From positions 4,712,001 through 4,776,000 of the forward strand of contig OY970326.1 of assembly GCA_963717155.1 (NCBI GenBank): a DNA stretch of 64,000 nucleotides, given 5' to 3'. A model generated the notes under the pieces. The model saw only the letters and a program-made list of their open reading frames with translations. It made no database searches and was not told the DNA's origin. Positions within the stretch are counted from its first letter, which is position 1, and each line of letters begins with the position of its first letter. Origin of the DNA: G963717155 sp963717155. GTDB taxonomy: Bacteria > Actinomycetota > Thermoleophilia > Gaiellales > JALYLC01. A program made the translations under genes and the position numbers. Shown one piece after another: positions 47,891 to 57,102 of the stretch.

Positions 47891-48776
47891 ATGGGCATCC
47901 GAATCTGCTCGCTTCTCCCGAGCGCCACCGAGATCCTGGCCGACCTCGGGTTCGCCGACTCGCTCGTCGGCGTCTCGGAGGAGTGCGACTGGCCGCCGGC
48001 GGTCCGAGCCCTGCCCGTCGTGACGCGCTCGCGTGTCGACGCGACGGCTCTCTCCGCTCGTGCGATCGATGACGGCGTCAGGGCTGCGCTTCGCGCCGGC
48101 GACTCGCTGTACGTGCTCGACGAGGGCCAGATCGAGGCGCTCGCGCCGGACATCGTGGTCACGCAGGACCTGTGCGCCGTCTGCGCGGTGTCGAGTGCCG
48201 ACGTCGGGCGGCTCGGCTCGCTCGAGGCAGAGGTCATCTCGCTCGACCCGCACACGATCGACGAGATCGGAGACAGCGTGCTCGAGCTCGCCGTGCGTCT
48301 CGGGGTCGGCGAGCGCGGACGGGCGATCGTGGACGAGATGCAGCGGCGCCTCGGCTGCGGTTCGGAGGGCGGTCGCGGGCCGCGTGCGCAGGGAGGTCTT
48401 CGTGTGCGAGTGGTCGGATCCGCCGTTCGCCGCGGGGCACTGGGTGCCCGAGATGGTCGATGCGGCCGGCGGCCACGACGTGCTGGGACGTGCGGGCCGG
48501 CCGTCCTACACCACGTCATGGCGCGCCGTCCTCGAGCGAGGCCCCGAGCTCGTCGTGCTCGCGTGCTGCGGGTTCGACGCCGAACGCGCCGCGCGCGAGG
48601 CGAACCTCCCCGATCTGCCGATGCGCGTCGTCGCGGTCGACGCGAACGCGTACTACTCGCGCCCGAGCCCGCGCATCCTCTCCGGCGTCGAGCAGCTCGC
48701 GCACCTCATGCATCCGGAGGCAGTCCCGGACCCCGGACTGCCCTCGGTCGAGCTCGTCCCTACGCCGGCACCCTGA
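47891..48776 (+). CDS. BtuF-like cobalamin/metal-complex binding protein, apparently without signal peptide (one frame break)
   Basis: About 295 residues of the helical-backbone periplasmic-binding fold: RICSLLPSATEILADLGFAD, VGVSEECDWPPAVRALPVVT, ALAPDIVVTQDLCAVCAVS, and VFVCEWSDPPFAAGHWVPEM. This is the cobalamin-binding-like subgroup often found without transporter genes and lacking a signal peptide, so it may act in the cytosol. The frame breaks near 48365 and is repaired by removing one G (GGCTGCGGTTCGG). ATG 47891. The 3' end overlaps the convergent GT4 gene by 17 bases. Confidence 0.75.
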
Positions 48777-49962
48777 CGGGCTCGGACCGCGGCGGAGGCA
48801 GCACGTCGGGCGTCTCGCCCCGGAGCCGTGCGTAGAGCTCCTCGTACTGCCTCGTGATCGCGTCGAGCGAGTAGACCGCCAGCGCCCGCTCGCGTCCCTC
48901 GATGCTCATGCGCAGCCGCTCGTCCGGTCGTTCGAGCAGGTGCAGGATCGACTCGGCGAAGCCCTCGGGCTCCTCGAAGCGGTCGACGAGCAGGCCCTGT
49001 CGGCCGTGGTCGACGGCGAGCTCGAAGCCGGGGATGCGGCTCGCGACGATCGGGACGCCCGATGCCATGCCCTCGAGCGGCACCATGCTGCAGGCCGCCT
49101 TCTGGCAGGGGATGCACAGCACGTCGGCGCTGCGGTAGTAGCTCGGCCTCGACCAGTCGACCCGGCCGGCCCAGTGCACGTCGGCGGCGACGCTCTCGGA
49201 GAGCTGGCGGCGGTAGATGTGCTTCAGCGGCCCGTCGCCGCAGATGACGAGCCGGGCGTCGCCCTTGCGCTCGGCGTGCACCTGCTCGAACGCCTTGAGG
49301 GCGGTGGCGAGCCCGTTTCGCGGATCGAAGCGGCCGAGGAACAGGATCACCGGCTTGCCGTCGCGGCGGAGCTCGTCGATCTGCGCTCCCTCGGGCCGGT
49401 AGCGATCGGAGTCGACGCCGTTCGGGATGTACTCGTAGTCGAACGGGAAGTAGCGCTCGAGCGAGTCGACGCAGGCGGGGGCGACGACGACGTGGCCATC
49501 GAGCTTCGCGAGCGACCAGCGCATCAGGCGGCCGAAGGTGTTGAGCCCCTTGCCCGGCTCGAACACCGAGTGGTAGGTGCCGACGCCGATCGTCCCCCAC
49601 GGGATCGCGAGCGGCGCGATCAGGCACATCCCGGGGTTGTACGGGGCATGCACGTGCACGACGTCGAACCGACGCTTTCTGAACAGGCGCCGCAGCGTCT
49701 CGGTCAGCATCGGGGGGATCGTGTGCAGGGTCGCCGAGCCGTTGCCGAACAGCGGGATCGCGGCGCCGATGCGGATGATCTCGTACGCGCCTGCGTGCGG
49801 CGGACGCGGATCGTCGACGACCTCGGGCCGCCGCAGCAGGTGCCCGGTGACCACGGTGACCTCGTGGCCGCGCGCAGTCAGGCCCAGGGCCTGGGCATGA
49901 ACGACTTCGCTGATGCCACCCAGCTGCGGGAAGCAGTAGTCCGTCACTATCGCGACCCGCAC
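48760..49962 (-). CDS. Glycosyltransferase family 4 (PimA-like)
   Basis: About 400 residues, GT-B fold. Acceptor domain: VAIVTDYCFPQLGGISEVVH, VVHVHAPYNPGMCLIAPL. Donor domain: VILFLGRFDPRNGLATALKA, LVICGDGPLKHIYRRQL, and CSMVPLEGMASGVPIVASRI. The usual EX7E motif keeps its second Glu (PLEG), but the first position is not Glu (QKAACSM). It probably glycosylates a membrane lipid or glycan precursor. GTG 49962; the frame stays open far upstream but without protein-like sequence. It is divergent from zur. Confidence 0.88.
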   Translation of the reverse strand: MRVAIVTDYCFPQLGGISEVVHAQALGLTARGHEVTVVTGHLLRRPEVVDDPRPPHAGAYEIIRIGAAIPLFGNGSATLHTIPPMLTETLRRLFRKRRFDVVHVHAPYNPGMCLIAPLAIPWGTIGVGTYHSVFEPGKGLNTFGRLMRWSLAKLDGHVVVAPACVDSLERYFPFDYEYIPNGVDSDRYRPEGAQIDELRRDGKPVILFLGRFDPRNGLATALKAFEQVHAERKGDARLVICGDGPLKHIYRRQLSESVAADVHWAGRVDWSRPSYYRSADVLCIPCQKAACSMVPLEGMASGVPIVASRIPGFELAVDHGRQGLLVDRFEEPEGFAESILHLLERPDERLRMSIEGRERALAVYSLDAITRQYEELYARLRGETPDVLPPPRSEPVRVPA

Positions 49963-50016
49963 GCGCGCACGATACCCGGCACGGCCGACGTCCTGCTGCG
50001 CCAACGGGTACTCAGG

Positions 50017-50032
50017 TGATACTTGGGTATCA
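50017..50032. promoter_or_regulatory. Palindromic operator in front of zur
   Basis: Perfect inverted repeat TGATAC-TTGG-GTATCA eight bases upstream of the zur start, overlapping a possible -10 (GATACT). It is a likely autoregulatory site, though it differs in sequence from the box before znuB. Confidence 0.5.
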
Positions 50033-50040
50033 TTCTCGCC

Positions 50041-50487
50041 GTGGAAGCTGCGCAGTGGAGCGAGCATGCGAGCACGGTGCTCGGGAAATCCGGCCATCGC
50101 TGGGGCGCTGCGCGGATCGCCGTCGTCGACGTCCTCGCAAGCCACAGCTGCTGCCTGACGGCCCGCGACATCGCCGACGAGCTGCGTGCGCGCGGTGAGA
50201 GGACCGGGATCGCGAGCGTCTACCGCGCGCTCGATCTGCTGCACGACCTCGGGCTGGTCAAACGCCTCGACGTCGGCGACGGAACGGCGCGCTACGAGCC
50301 TGCCGATCCCAGCGGCGAGCATCACCACCACCTGGTCTGCGACCGCTGCGGACTCGTGACGGCCTTCGAGGACGACCGCCTCGAGCAGGCGATCCACGCG
50401 TTGTCCGGGCGCGTCGACCACGCGATCGACGCGCATGACGTCGTGCTTCGCGGCGCGTGCCCGGACTGCCGCACCTCCACGGCGTAG
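50041..50487 (+). CDS. zur: Fur-family regulator, probable Zur
   Basis: About 148 residues. Winged helix (RIAVVDVLASHSCCLTARDI, GIASVYRALDLLHDLGLVKR), metal-site segment EHHHHLVCDRCGLVTAFED and C-terminal knuckle GACPDCRTS with CxxC pairs that bind structural zinc. The adjoining zinc ABC transporter makes Zur far more likely than Fur. GTG 50041 is favoured; TTG 50023 in frame lies inside the palindrome. With zinc it should bind AT-rich boxes such as the one at 50534-50550 and repress znu genes. Confidence 0.85.
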   Translation: MEAAQWSEHASTVLGKSGHRWGAARIAVVDVLASHSCCLTARDIADELRARGERTGIASVYRALDLLHDLGLVKRLDVGDGTARYEPADPSGEHHHHLVCDRCGLVTAFEDDRLEQAIHALSGRVDHAIDAHDVVLRGACPDCRTSTA

Positions 50488-50512
50488 ACCCGCCTCGCTG
50501 CCGGCGCGCAGC

Positions 50513-50550
50513 TTGACTTCCAGTTCGATGTTGAGAACAATTATCGTTCT
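50513..50550 (+). promoter_or_regulatory. Zur-box-controlled promoter of the znu operon
   Basis: TTGACT (50513-50518), a 17 bp spacer and AACAAT (50536-50541) form a promoter. Overlapping its -10 is the inverted repeat AGAAC-AATTATC-GTTCT (50534-50550), a Zur/Fur-type box unusually AT-rich for this genome. The ATG follows at 50551, so the transcript would be leaderless or nearly so. Confidence 0.7.
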
Positions 50551-52302
50551 ATGTGGGGCTACCTCAGCGGTCCGTTCCAGTATCCCTTCATGCAGCGGGC
50601 GCTTCTCGAGGTGCTGCTGCTCTCGGTTCCGGCCGGGTTGCTCGGGTGCTGGATCGTGCTCCGGCGATTCTCGTTCCTGACCCACGCGGTCGGCGCCGCG
50701 ACCTTCCCCGGGCTGGTCCTGGGCTTCGGACTGGCGTTCAGCCCGTGGCTCGGAGCGTTCGGCGTCGCCGCCGGGTTCGTCGGCGCGCAGACGCTGCTCG
50801 AGCGCCGCGCCCGGCTCGACCCGGGCGCGATCACCGGCCTCCTGCTCGCCACCTGCCTCGCGGCGGGCTCCGTCCTCGTCTCGAACGTGTTCCACTCGTC
50901 CGCTACCGTCGACGGGCTGCTGTTCGGGAGCCTGCTCGGGATCGACCAGACCGACATCTACCGCGCGCTCGTGCTCGACGTGGCCTGTATCGCGCTGGTT
51001 GTCGTCGCGGGGCGCGGGCTGCTCGCGACATCCTTCGCGCCGGCCACCGCGGAGTCGCTCGGGTATCGGCGCGGCCGCTACGACGCCGTGCTGCTGCTGT
51101 TGCTCGGCGCGACCGTCGTCTCGTGCTCGGCGGCGATCGGGGGCTTTGTCGTGTCGGGCCTGCTCGTCGTTCCGGCCGCGACGGCCCGGCTCCTCGCGCG
51201 CTCGGTGCGGCAGGTGCAGGTGGGTGGCGCGCTGCTGGCCGCGGTCGAGGCGACGCTCGGCCTCGCGCTCGCGTTCCACCTGGACGTCCCGCCCGGTGCG
51301 GCGATCGCCGTGCTCGCTGCATCGGTCTACGTGGTGGTCGTGATCGCGGTGCCGTTGTTCCGCCGCCTCGAGCGGAGGCGTCTCGCGCCGGCGCTCGCTG
51401 GCGCGCTGCTCGCGGGGCTGTGCCTGGCCGCGGGCGCGGCGGTCGCAGCCCCCGATCGCCCGTCGCGGACGATCGCGGTCGTCGCGACGACCACGCAGCT
51501 GCAGGATCTCGTCCGGAACGTCGGCGGCGCGCGAGTGTCGGTGACGGGCATCCTGAAGCCGAACGTCGACCCCCACGAGTACGAGCCGAAGCCGTCGGAT
51601 GCGGTCGCGCTCAGCGGCGCGCAGCTGATCGTCGAATCTGGCGTCGGGCTCGACAGCTGGATGGACAAGCTGATCGACGAGGCCGGCGGCTCGGCTCCGG
51701 TGTACGTCGCCTCGCAAGGACTGAAGATCCGCCGCGGTGACTCCGAGGAGCCGCAGGGCGACCCGCACTGGTGGCACGACCCGACGAACTTCGAGAAGGC
51801 GGCGACCACCCTGGCCTCGGCGCTCGGCAAGGTGGACGCGGGTGGGAGCGCCACGTACGAGAGGAACGCCGCGCACTACGTCCGCGAGCTCGAGGCGATG
51901 GATGCCGCGAACATGCGGACGTTGCGTGCGCTGCCGGTCGCCCGGCGCAAGCTCGTCACGAACCACGACGCGTTCGGCTACCTCGCAGCGCACTACCGCA
52001 TCACCGTGCTCGGCTCGGTCCTGAACTCGCTGTCGACGGCCGCGCAGCCGAGCGCCAGGGACATCGCCGCCCTGATCGGGAAGATCCGCGCTGCGCACGT
52101 CAAGGCGATCTTCACCGAGTCGTCGATCAACCCGAAGCTCGAGCAGCAGATCGCGAGCGAGGCCGGGGTCAAGGTCTACGCCAATCTGTACGGCGACACG
52201 CTCGGCCCCCCGGGATCGAAGGGCGCGACCTACCTGCAGATGGAGCGCTGGAACGTCACCGCGATCGTCGACGGGCTGCTGGGCCGACCGGTGCCGGAAT
52301 GA
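50551..52302 (+). CDS. Fused zinc ABC permease and substrate-binding protein (ZnuB-ZnuA type)
   Basis: 583 residues in one unbroken frame. Residues 1-275 are an ABC-3 permease with seven or eight helices (RRFSFLTHAVGAATFPGLVL, GGFVVSGLLVVPAATARLLA). Residues about 279-301 are a further hydrophobic helix (LAGALLAGLCLAAGAAVAA). Residues 302-583 are a ZnuA-type binding protein: TTQLQDLVRNVGGARVSVTG, His in DPHEYEPKPSD, DPHWWHDP and NHDAFGYLA, and Asp in YGDTLG. The binding domain is thus tethered outside. No His-rich loop is present. The stop overlaps the ATPase gene start (ATGA). Confidence 0.9.
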   Translation: MWGYLSGPFQYPFMQRALLEVLLLSVPAGLLGCWIVLRRFSFLTHAVGAATFPGLVLGFGLAFSPWLGAFGVAAGFVGAQTLLERRARLDPGAITGLLLATCLAAGSVLVSNVFHSSATVDGLLFGSLLGIDQTDIYRALVLDVACIALVVVAGRGLLATSFAPATAESLGYRRGRYDAVLLLLLGATVVSCSAAIGGFVVSGLLVVPAATARLLARSVRQVQVGGALLAAVEATLGLALAFHLDVPPGAAIAVLAASVYVVVVIAVPLFRRLERRRLAPALAGALLAGLCLAAGAAVAAPDRPSRTIAVVATTTQLQDLVRNVGGARVSVTGILKPNVDPHEYEPKPSDAVALSGAQLIVESGVGLDSWMDKLIDEAGGSAPVYVASQGLKIRRGDSEEPQGDPHWWHDPTNFEKAATTLASALGKVDAGGSATYERNAAHYVRELEAMDAANMRTLRALPVARRKLVTNHDAFGYLAAHYRITVLGSVLNSLSTAAQPSARDIAALIGKIRAAHVKAIFTESSINPKLEQQIASEAGVKVYANLYGDTLGPPGSKGATYLQMERWNVTAIVDGLLGRPVPE

Positions 52303-53063
52303 CGGAGCTGCTCTCCATCTCGGACCTCACCGTGCGCTACGGCCGACGCCTCGCGCTCGACCGCGTGAGCTTCGACGTCCCACCGGGCGAGACCGTGGCC
52401 GTGGTCGGCCCGAACGGCGCCGGCAAGACCACCCTCTTCCGCGCGATCCTCGGGGCACTCGCGCCGAGCCTCGGCAGCGTCGAGGCGTGCGAGCGGCCGG
52501 CGTACGTGCCTCAGAGCGACGACGAGGAGCTCCACTACCCCGTGACCGCGCTCGACGTGGTGCTGATGGGCGCCTACCGGCGACGGCCGTGGTACCGCCC
52601 GCTCGGGCGCGCGTTGCGTGGCGAGGCGCTCGACCAGCTCGCCCGCGTCGGCCTCGCCGACCGCGCGGGCTCCCAGATCGGCGAGCTCTCCGGCGGCCAG
52701 CGCCAGCGCGTGCTGCTCGCGCGCGCGCTCCTCACCCAGCGGCCGCTGCTGCTGCTGGACGAGCCGCTGAACGGCGTCGACGCCACGACGCAGGAGGTGA
52801 TCGTGTCGATCCTCGCCGAGCTGCGCGCCGAGGGTCGGTCGATGCTCATCTCGACGCACGACCTGGCGATGGCGCGACGCATCTCGACGCGCATGCTGTT
52901 CCTCAACCAGACCGTGGTCGCGTACGGCCCGGTGGACGAGGCGTTCACCCCGGATGTCCTGCGTCGCACCTTCGCGGGATCGCTGCTCGTCGTCGACAAC
53001 GACGCCGGGCTCGTCGAGATCGTGGACTCCGGCGCCTGCAGCCACCCCCACGTGCACCCCTGA
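52299..53063 (+). CDS. znuC: Zinc ABC transporter ATP-binding protein
   Basis: 254 residues. Walker A VVGPNGAGKTTLFRAILG, Q-loop region AYVPQSDDEELHYPVTALD, signature LSGGQRQRVLLARALL, Walker B LLLLDEPLNGVD and switch His in ISTHDLAMA. It energises zinc uptake with the two flanking permeases. ATG 52299 overlaps the fusion gene's stop by four bases. The C-terminus ends CSHPHVHP, a small metal-binding-like tail. Confidence 0.92.
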   Translation: MTELLSISDLTVRYGRRLALDRVSFDVPPGETVAVVGPNGAGKTTLFRAILGALAPSLGSVEACERPAYVPQSDDEELHYPVTALDVVLMGAYRRRPWYRPLGRALRGEALDQLARVGLADRAGSQIGELSGGQRQRVLLARALLTQRPLLLLDEPLNGVDATTQEVIVSILAELRAEGRSMLISTHDLAMARRISTRMLFLNQTVVAYGPVDEAFTPDVLRRTFAGSLLVVDNDAGLVEIVDSGACSHPHVHP

Positions 53064-53076
53064 TGCGGGCGGATCG

Positions 53077-53937
53077 TTGATCTCCCTGATCGACCACGCG
53101 ATCGAGCCGTTTCGGCTCGGCCTGATGCAGCGCGCGCTGGTCCAGGTCGTCGTGATCAGCGCCGTGGGGGGCGCGGTCGGCTGCTTCGTCGTGATCCGGG
53201 GGCTCTCGTTCACGGGCGAGTCGCTCGCACACACGGTGCTGCCGGGTGTCGTCGTCGCCTATGCGATCGGCGTGTCCCTGCTGCTCGGAGCCGCCGTGCT
53301 GGCGGCCGTCACCGTCGCGATCTCGCTGCTCGCCCAGCGCGACAGGCGCATCTCCGAGGACACTGCGATGGGCGTCGCCTTCGCCGGCCTGTTCCCGCTC
53401 GGGGTGATTCTGCTCGCGCTGCAGTCGAACCCCACGCGCAGCCTCGGCGACTTCCTCTTCGGCGACGTGCTCGCCAACTCCCCGACCGACGTGCTGACCA
53501 CGGTCGTCGTCTCGGCGCTGATCCTGGCATGCCTCGTGGGCCTGCACCGCGCGGCACTCGCATCATCCTTCGACCGCCCGTACGCGGCCAGTCTCGGCTA
53601 CCGGCCCGGCGCCGTCGATGCCATGTTGCTGTGCCTCGTCGCGGCGACCGTCGTCGTCGCGATCCTCGCAGTCGGCAACGTCCTCGCGCTCGCGTTGCTG
53701 ATCGCGCCGGCGGCAACGGCGCGCCTTCTGGTCGGCCGGCTCGTGCCGATGATGGTGCTCGCGGGAGCCCTCGGCACGCTCAGCGGCGTCGTCGCGCTCG
53801 AGCTGTCCTACTGGGTCGGCGCCGCGGCGGGCTCGACCATCGTCCTGTGCTCGGCCGCCCAGTTCCTCGTCGCGTTCGGCGCCAGGGAGCTCTCAGGCCG
53901 GCGTGTCGGGGTCCTCCTCCGAGGCGAGCTCGCGTGA
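53077..53937 (+). CDS. Second ABC-3 family metal permease
   Basis: About 286 residues with eight helices (IEPFRLGLMQRALVQVVVIS, RGLSFTGESLAHTVLPGVVV, VGNVLALALLIAPAATARLL). The TTG start at 53077 is 13 bases after the ATPase stop. With the fused permease upstream and one ATPase between, the transporter is probably a permease heterodimer. Its 3' end overlaps the convergent helical protein by 45 bases. No frame break. Confidence 0.88.
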   Translation: MISLIDHAIEPFRLGLMQRALVQVVVISAVGGAVGCFVVIRGLSFTGESLAHTVLPGVVVAYAIGVSLLLGAAVLAAVTVAISLLAQRDRRISEDTAMGVAFAGLFPLGVILLALQSNPTRSLGDFLFGDVLANSPTDVLTTVVVSALILACLVGLHRAALASSFDRPYAASLGYRPGAVDAMLLCLVAATVVVAILAVGNVLALALLIAPAATARLLVGRLVPMMVLAGALGTLSGVVALELSYWVGAAAGSTIVLCSAAQFLVAFGARELSGRRVGVLLRGELA

Positions 53938-54402
53938 GCCCTCGAGCACGGCCGCCAGGTGGCGATGCTGGATCGGGATCGCCCAGGCGATCAGCTGGCC
54001 GAGATCCTCGTTGCCTGCTCTGACGTTGAACTGGGTGAGGATCGACCACTGGCCGACCTCGGCCGCCACCGCCATCGTGAGGAACTCGAACCCCTCGAGC
54101 GCGCTGGCGTCGGCGTCGAGGTAGGCCGACAGCAGCGCTGCCGTCCGCCGCTTGGCGGCCTGCGCCGTCTCGAGGATCGCGGCGCGCTTGCCGTCGAACG
54201 TGTCGGCGAGCTCGGTGCAGCGCTCCTCGGTCTCTGCAGCATCCTCGCGCATCGACTGCAGCGTCTCGACGAGCGTCGCGTCGTGCGACTCGGTGAGCTG
54301 GATGACCATGCTGGTCACGGCCTGCGCCGCCATCGCCAGACCGATCACCTCGCCGAGCTTGCTCTCGAGCTTCGTCAGTGCGGCCACGGGTGCATCCCTC
54401 AA
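53893..54402 (-). CDS. Hypothetical helical (possibly ferritin-like) protein
   Basis: About 169 residues predicted almost wholly alpha-helical, with four long amphipathic segments (KLGEVIGLAMAAQAVTSMVI, LVETLQSMREDAAETEERCT, KRRTAALLSAYLDADASALE, IPIQHRHLAAVLEGSRELAS). Length and pattern recall a ferritin-like four-helix bundle, but I do not see a clear EXXH pair set, so function is not assigned. The start is TTG 54402 or GTG 54387. It is convergent with the second zinc permease. Confidence 0.5.
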   Translation of the reverse strand: MRDAPVAALTKLESKLGEVIGLAMAAQAVTSMVIQLTESHDATLVETLQSMREDAAETEERCTELADTFDGKRAAILETAQAAKRRTAALLSAYLDADASALEGFEFLTMAVAAEVGQWSILTQFNVRAGNEDLGQLIAWAIPIQHRHLAAVLEGSRELASEEDPDTPA

Positions 54403-54525
54403 TCCTCGGACAACCGACCCACGATAGCTTCGCCGCTTCCGCTGTCCGGCATCCGATTGGCGGCGCTGCGCGTAGCCAGGTTGCAGGCTTGCTGCAGTGA
54501 TACCGCCACACAGGAGATGCGGAGC

Positions 54526-54828
54526 ATGGTTTCGGTGGCCCTCTTCGTTCAGCTAGAGGCCAAGCCCGGCAAGGAAGACGAGGTCGCCGCGTTCCTACGG
54601 GGCGCGCTCCCGCTGGTGGATGCCGAGCCCGCGACGACGGCATGGTTCGCGATCCAGATGGGACCGTCGACGTTCGGAATCTTCGACGCGTTCCCCGACG
54701 ATGAGGGGCGTGACGCACACCTGGGCGGGAAGGTCGCGGCGGCCCTCATGGAGAAGGCGCCCGATCTGCTCGCGCTCGCACCCACCATCGAGAAGCTCGA
54801 CGTGCTGGCGGGCAAGCTGCCAGGGTAG
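54526..54828 (+). CDS. Antibiotic biosynthesis monooxygenase (ABM) domain protein
   Basis: A 100-residue alpha+beta dimeric barrel protein: VALFVQLEAKPGKEDEVAAF, TTAWFAIQMGPSTFGIFDAF and HLGGKVAAALMEKAPDLLAL. ABM proteins include cofactor-free monooxygenases and small-molecule binders; the role is unknown. I chose ATG 54526 because AGGAG (54512-54516) lies at proper spacing from it; ATG 54517 is in frame but too close. The gene stands alone ahead of copA. Confidence 0.8.
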   Translation: MVSVALFVQLEAKPGKEDEVAAFLRGALPLVDAEPATTAWFAIQMGPSTFGIFDAFPDDEGRDAHLGGKVAAALMEKAPDLLALAPTIEKLDVLAGKLPG

Positions 54829-54845
54829 GGCCCGCTCGGGTCATA

Positions 54846-54860
54846 TACCCTAGGGGGGTA
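54846..54860. promoter_or_regulatory. CsoR-type operator at the copA start
   Basis: TACCC-TAGGG-GGGTA, a pseudopalindrome with a G/C-tract core typical of CsoR-family boxes, directly abutting the copA ATG and overlapping a possible -10 (TATACC, 54844-54849). csoR is the second gene of the operon, so the system is probably autoregulated by copper. Confidence 0.7.
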
Positions 54861-57102
54861 ATGTATGGCCCGACGACCGAGCGGATCGAGCTGCCGATCG
54901 ACGGCATGAGCTGCGCGGCGTGCGCGAGCAAGATCGAGCGCACGCTCAACAGCCTCGAGGGCGTCGAGGCGACCGTCAACTACGCGACCGAGCAGGCGAC
55001 GGTCCGCTTCGACCCGGTGACGGTGGCGCCCGGCGACCTCGTCGGCGCGGTCGAGGCGGCGGGCTACCACGCGCGCATGCCGGCTGCGGATCCCGCAGGT
55101 GCCTTGCGGACACGCGTGCTGGTCGCCGCAGTGCTCTCGCTGCCGGTGCTGCTGATCTCGATGATCCCGTCGCTGCAGTTCGACTACTGGCAGTGGGTCG
55201 CGCTGCTGCTCGCGACACCGGTCGTCCTCTGGGCGGGCTGGCCGTTCCACCGTGCGGCCTGGCAGGCGCTGCGTCACGGCTCGGCCACCATGGACACGCT
55301 GATCAGTCTTGGAACGCTCGCCGCGTGGGGCTGGTCGGTCGTCGCGCTGTGCTTCCTCGGGGCCGGAAGCCCCGACATGCGCATGCCATTCGACGTGGTG
55401 CTCTCGCGCTCCGCGAGCGACGACCGCATCTACTTCGAGGTCGCGTCCGTCGTGACGACGTTCGTCCTCGCCGGCCGCTACTTCGAGGCGCGTGCGAGGC
55501 GGCGTTCCGGCGCCGCGCTGCGCGCCCTGCTCGAGCTCGGCGCGAAGGAGGTGGCCGTGCTCGACGGGAGCGGCGCCGAGGACCTCGTTCCGATCGCCCA
55601 GCTCGCGGTCGGGGATCGCTTCGTCGTGCGACCGGGCGAGAAGATCGCGACCGACGGCGTCGTCGAGGAGGGCTCCTCGGCGGTCGACCAGTCGCTCCTG
55701 ACCGGCGAGCCGGTGCCCGTCGAGCGACATCCCGGCGACGAGGTGATCGGCGCGACGGTCAACGTCGGCGGCCGCCTGATCGTGCGGGCGACGAGGGTCG
55801 GGGCCGACACCGCGGTGGCGCAGATCGGGCGGCTGGTCAGCGAGGCGCAGACCGGCAAGGCACAGGTGCAGCGCCTCGCCGATCGCGTGTCGGGCGTCTT
55901 CGTGCCCGTCGTGATCGCCCTCTCGCTGGCGACGCTCGCCTTCTGGCTTCTGGACGGAGCGACCGCGAGCTTCGCGCTGACCGCCGCGGTGGCGGTGCTG
56001 ATCGTCGCCTGCCCATGCGCGCTCGGTCTTGCCACTCCGACCGCCCTCCTCGTGGGTACGGGGCGTGGAGCACAGCTCGGGATCGTGATCAGGGGGCCCG
56101 AGGTGCTCGAGTCGACCAGGACCATCGACACGGTCGTGCTCGACAAGACCGGGACCGTGACGACCGGGCGCATGGCGCTCGTCGACGTGGCGCTCGCCGA
56201 CGGAGTTGCCCGCGCGGACGTCCTGAGACTGGTCGGTGCGATCGAGCATGCGTCCGAGCACCCGGTGGCGCGCGCCATCGCGGCGGCGGCCGCGTCCGAG
56301 GTCGGCACGCTGCCACCTGTCGATCTGTTCGTGACTCGCGACGGCCTCGGCGTCGAAGGGGTGGTCGAAGGGCATGCGCTGGTCGTCGGCCGTCCCTCGC
56401 TGCTGCGCCGCCTCGGGCATCGCGCTTCCCGCCGAGCTCAGCGGCGCGCTCGAGCGCGCGCAGGTCGCTGGCCGGGCGGTGGCCGTGGCAGCCTGGGACG
56501 GCGAGGGGCGCGCGATCCTCACGGTCTCGGACACGGTCAAGGCGACCAGCGCCGAGGCGATCGCGCTGCTGCGCGGGCTGGGTCTCCGACCCGTTCTCGT
56601 GACCGGCGATGCGCTGAAGGCGGCCGAGGTGGTCGCGCACGAGGTGGGGATCGACGAGGTCATCGCCGACGTCCTGCCGGCCGAGAAGGCCACGACGATC
56701 CGTCGGCTGCAGGCCGAGGGGCGCGTCGTCGCGATGGTCGGCGACGGCGTCAACGACGCACCCGCGCTTGCGCAGGCCGACCTCGGGCTCGCCATCGGCA
56801 CCGGCGCCGATGTCGCGATCGAGGCCTCCGATCTCACGCTCATCACCGGCGATCTCCGGGCTGCCGCCGATGCGATCCGACTCTCGCGCCGTACGCTCGC
56901 CACGATCAAGGGCAACCTGTTCTGGGCCTTCGCCTACAACGTCGTGGCGCTCCCGCTCGCCGCGCTCGGCTACCTCGACCCGATCATCGCCGGGGCCACG
57001 ATGGCCTGCTCGAGCGTGTTCGTGGTCTCGAACTCCCTGCGCCTCCGCCGCTTCGGCGTCGAGCGCGCCACGTCGACCCAGAAGGTGACAGCACATGACT
57101 GA
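54861..57102 (+). CDS. copA: Copper-translocating P1B-type ATPase (one frame break)
   Basis: About 746 residues. N-terminal heavy-metal domain IDGMSCAACASKIERTL, eight membrane helices, actuator TGEPVPVE, intramembrane CPC in VACPCALGLATPTAL, phosphorylation DKTGTVTTG, HP motif EHPVARAI and hinge GDGVNDAPALAQAD. The CPC, CAAC and class motifs mark a Cu+ exporter. A break near 56415 is repaired by removing one G from CTCGGGCATCG, restoring LRRLGIALPAEL. ATG 54861 abuts the CsoR box. It overlaps csoR by eight bases. Confidence 0.92.

Noticed and set aside
48760..52098. 1112-residue minus-strand frame
   Set aside because: Only its C-terminal 400 residues are a GT4; the rest is antisense to zur and the zinc permease and has no protein-like features.
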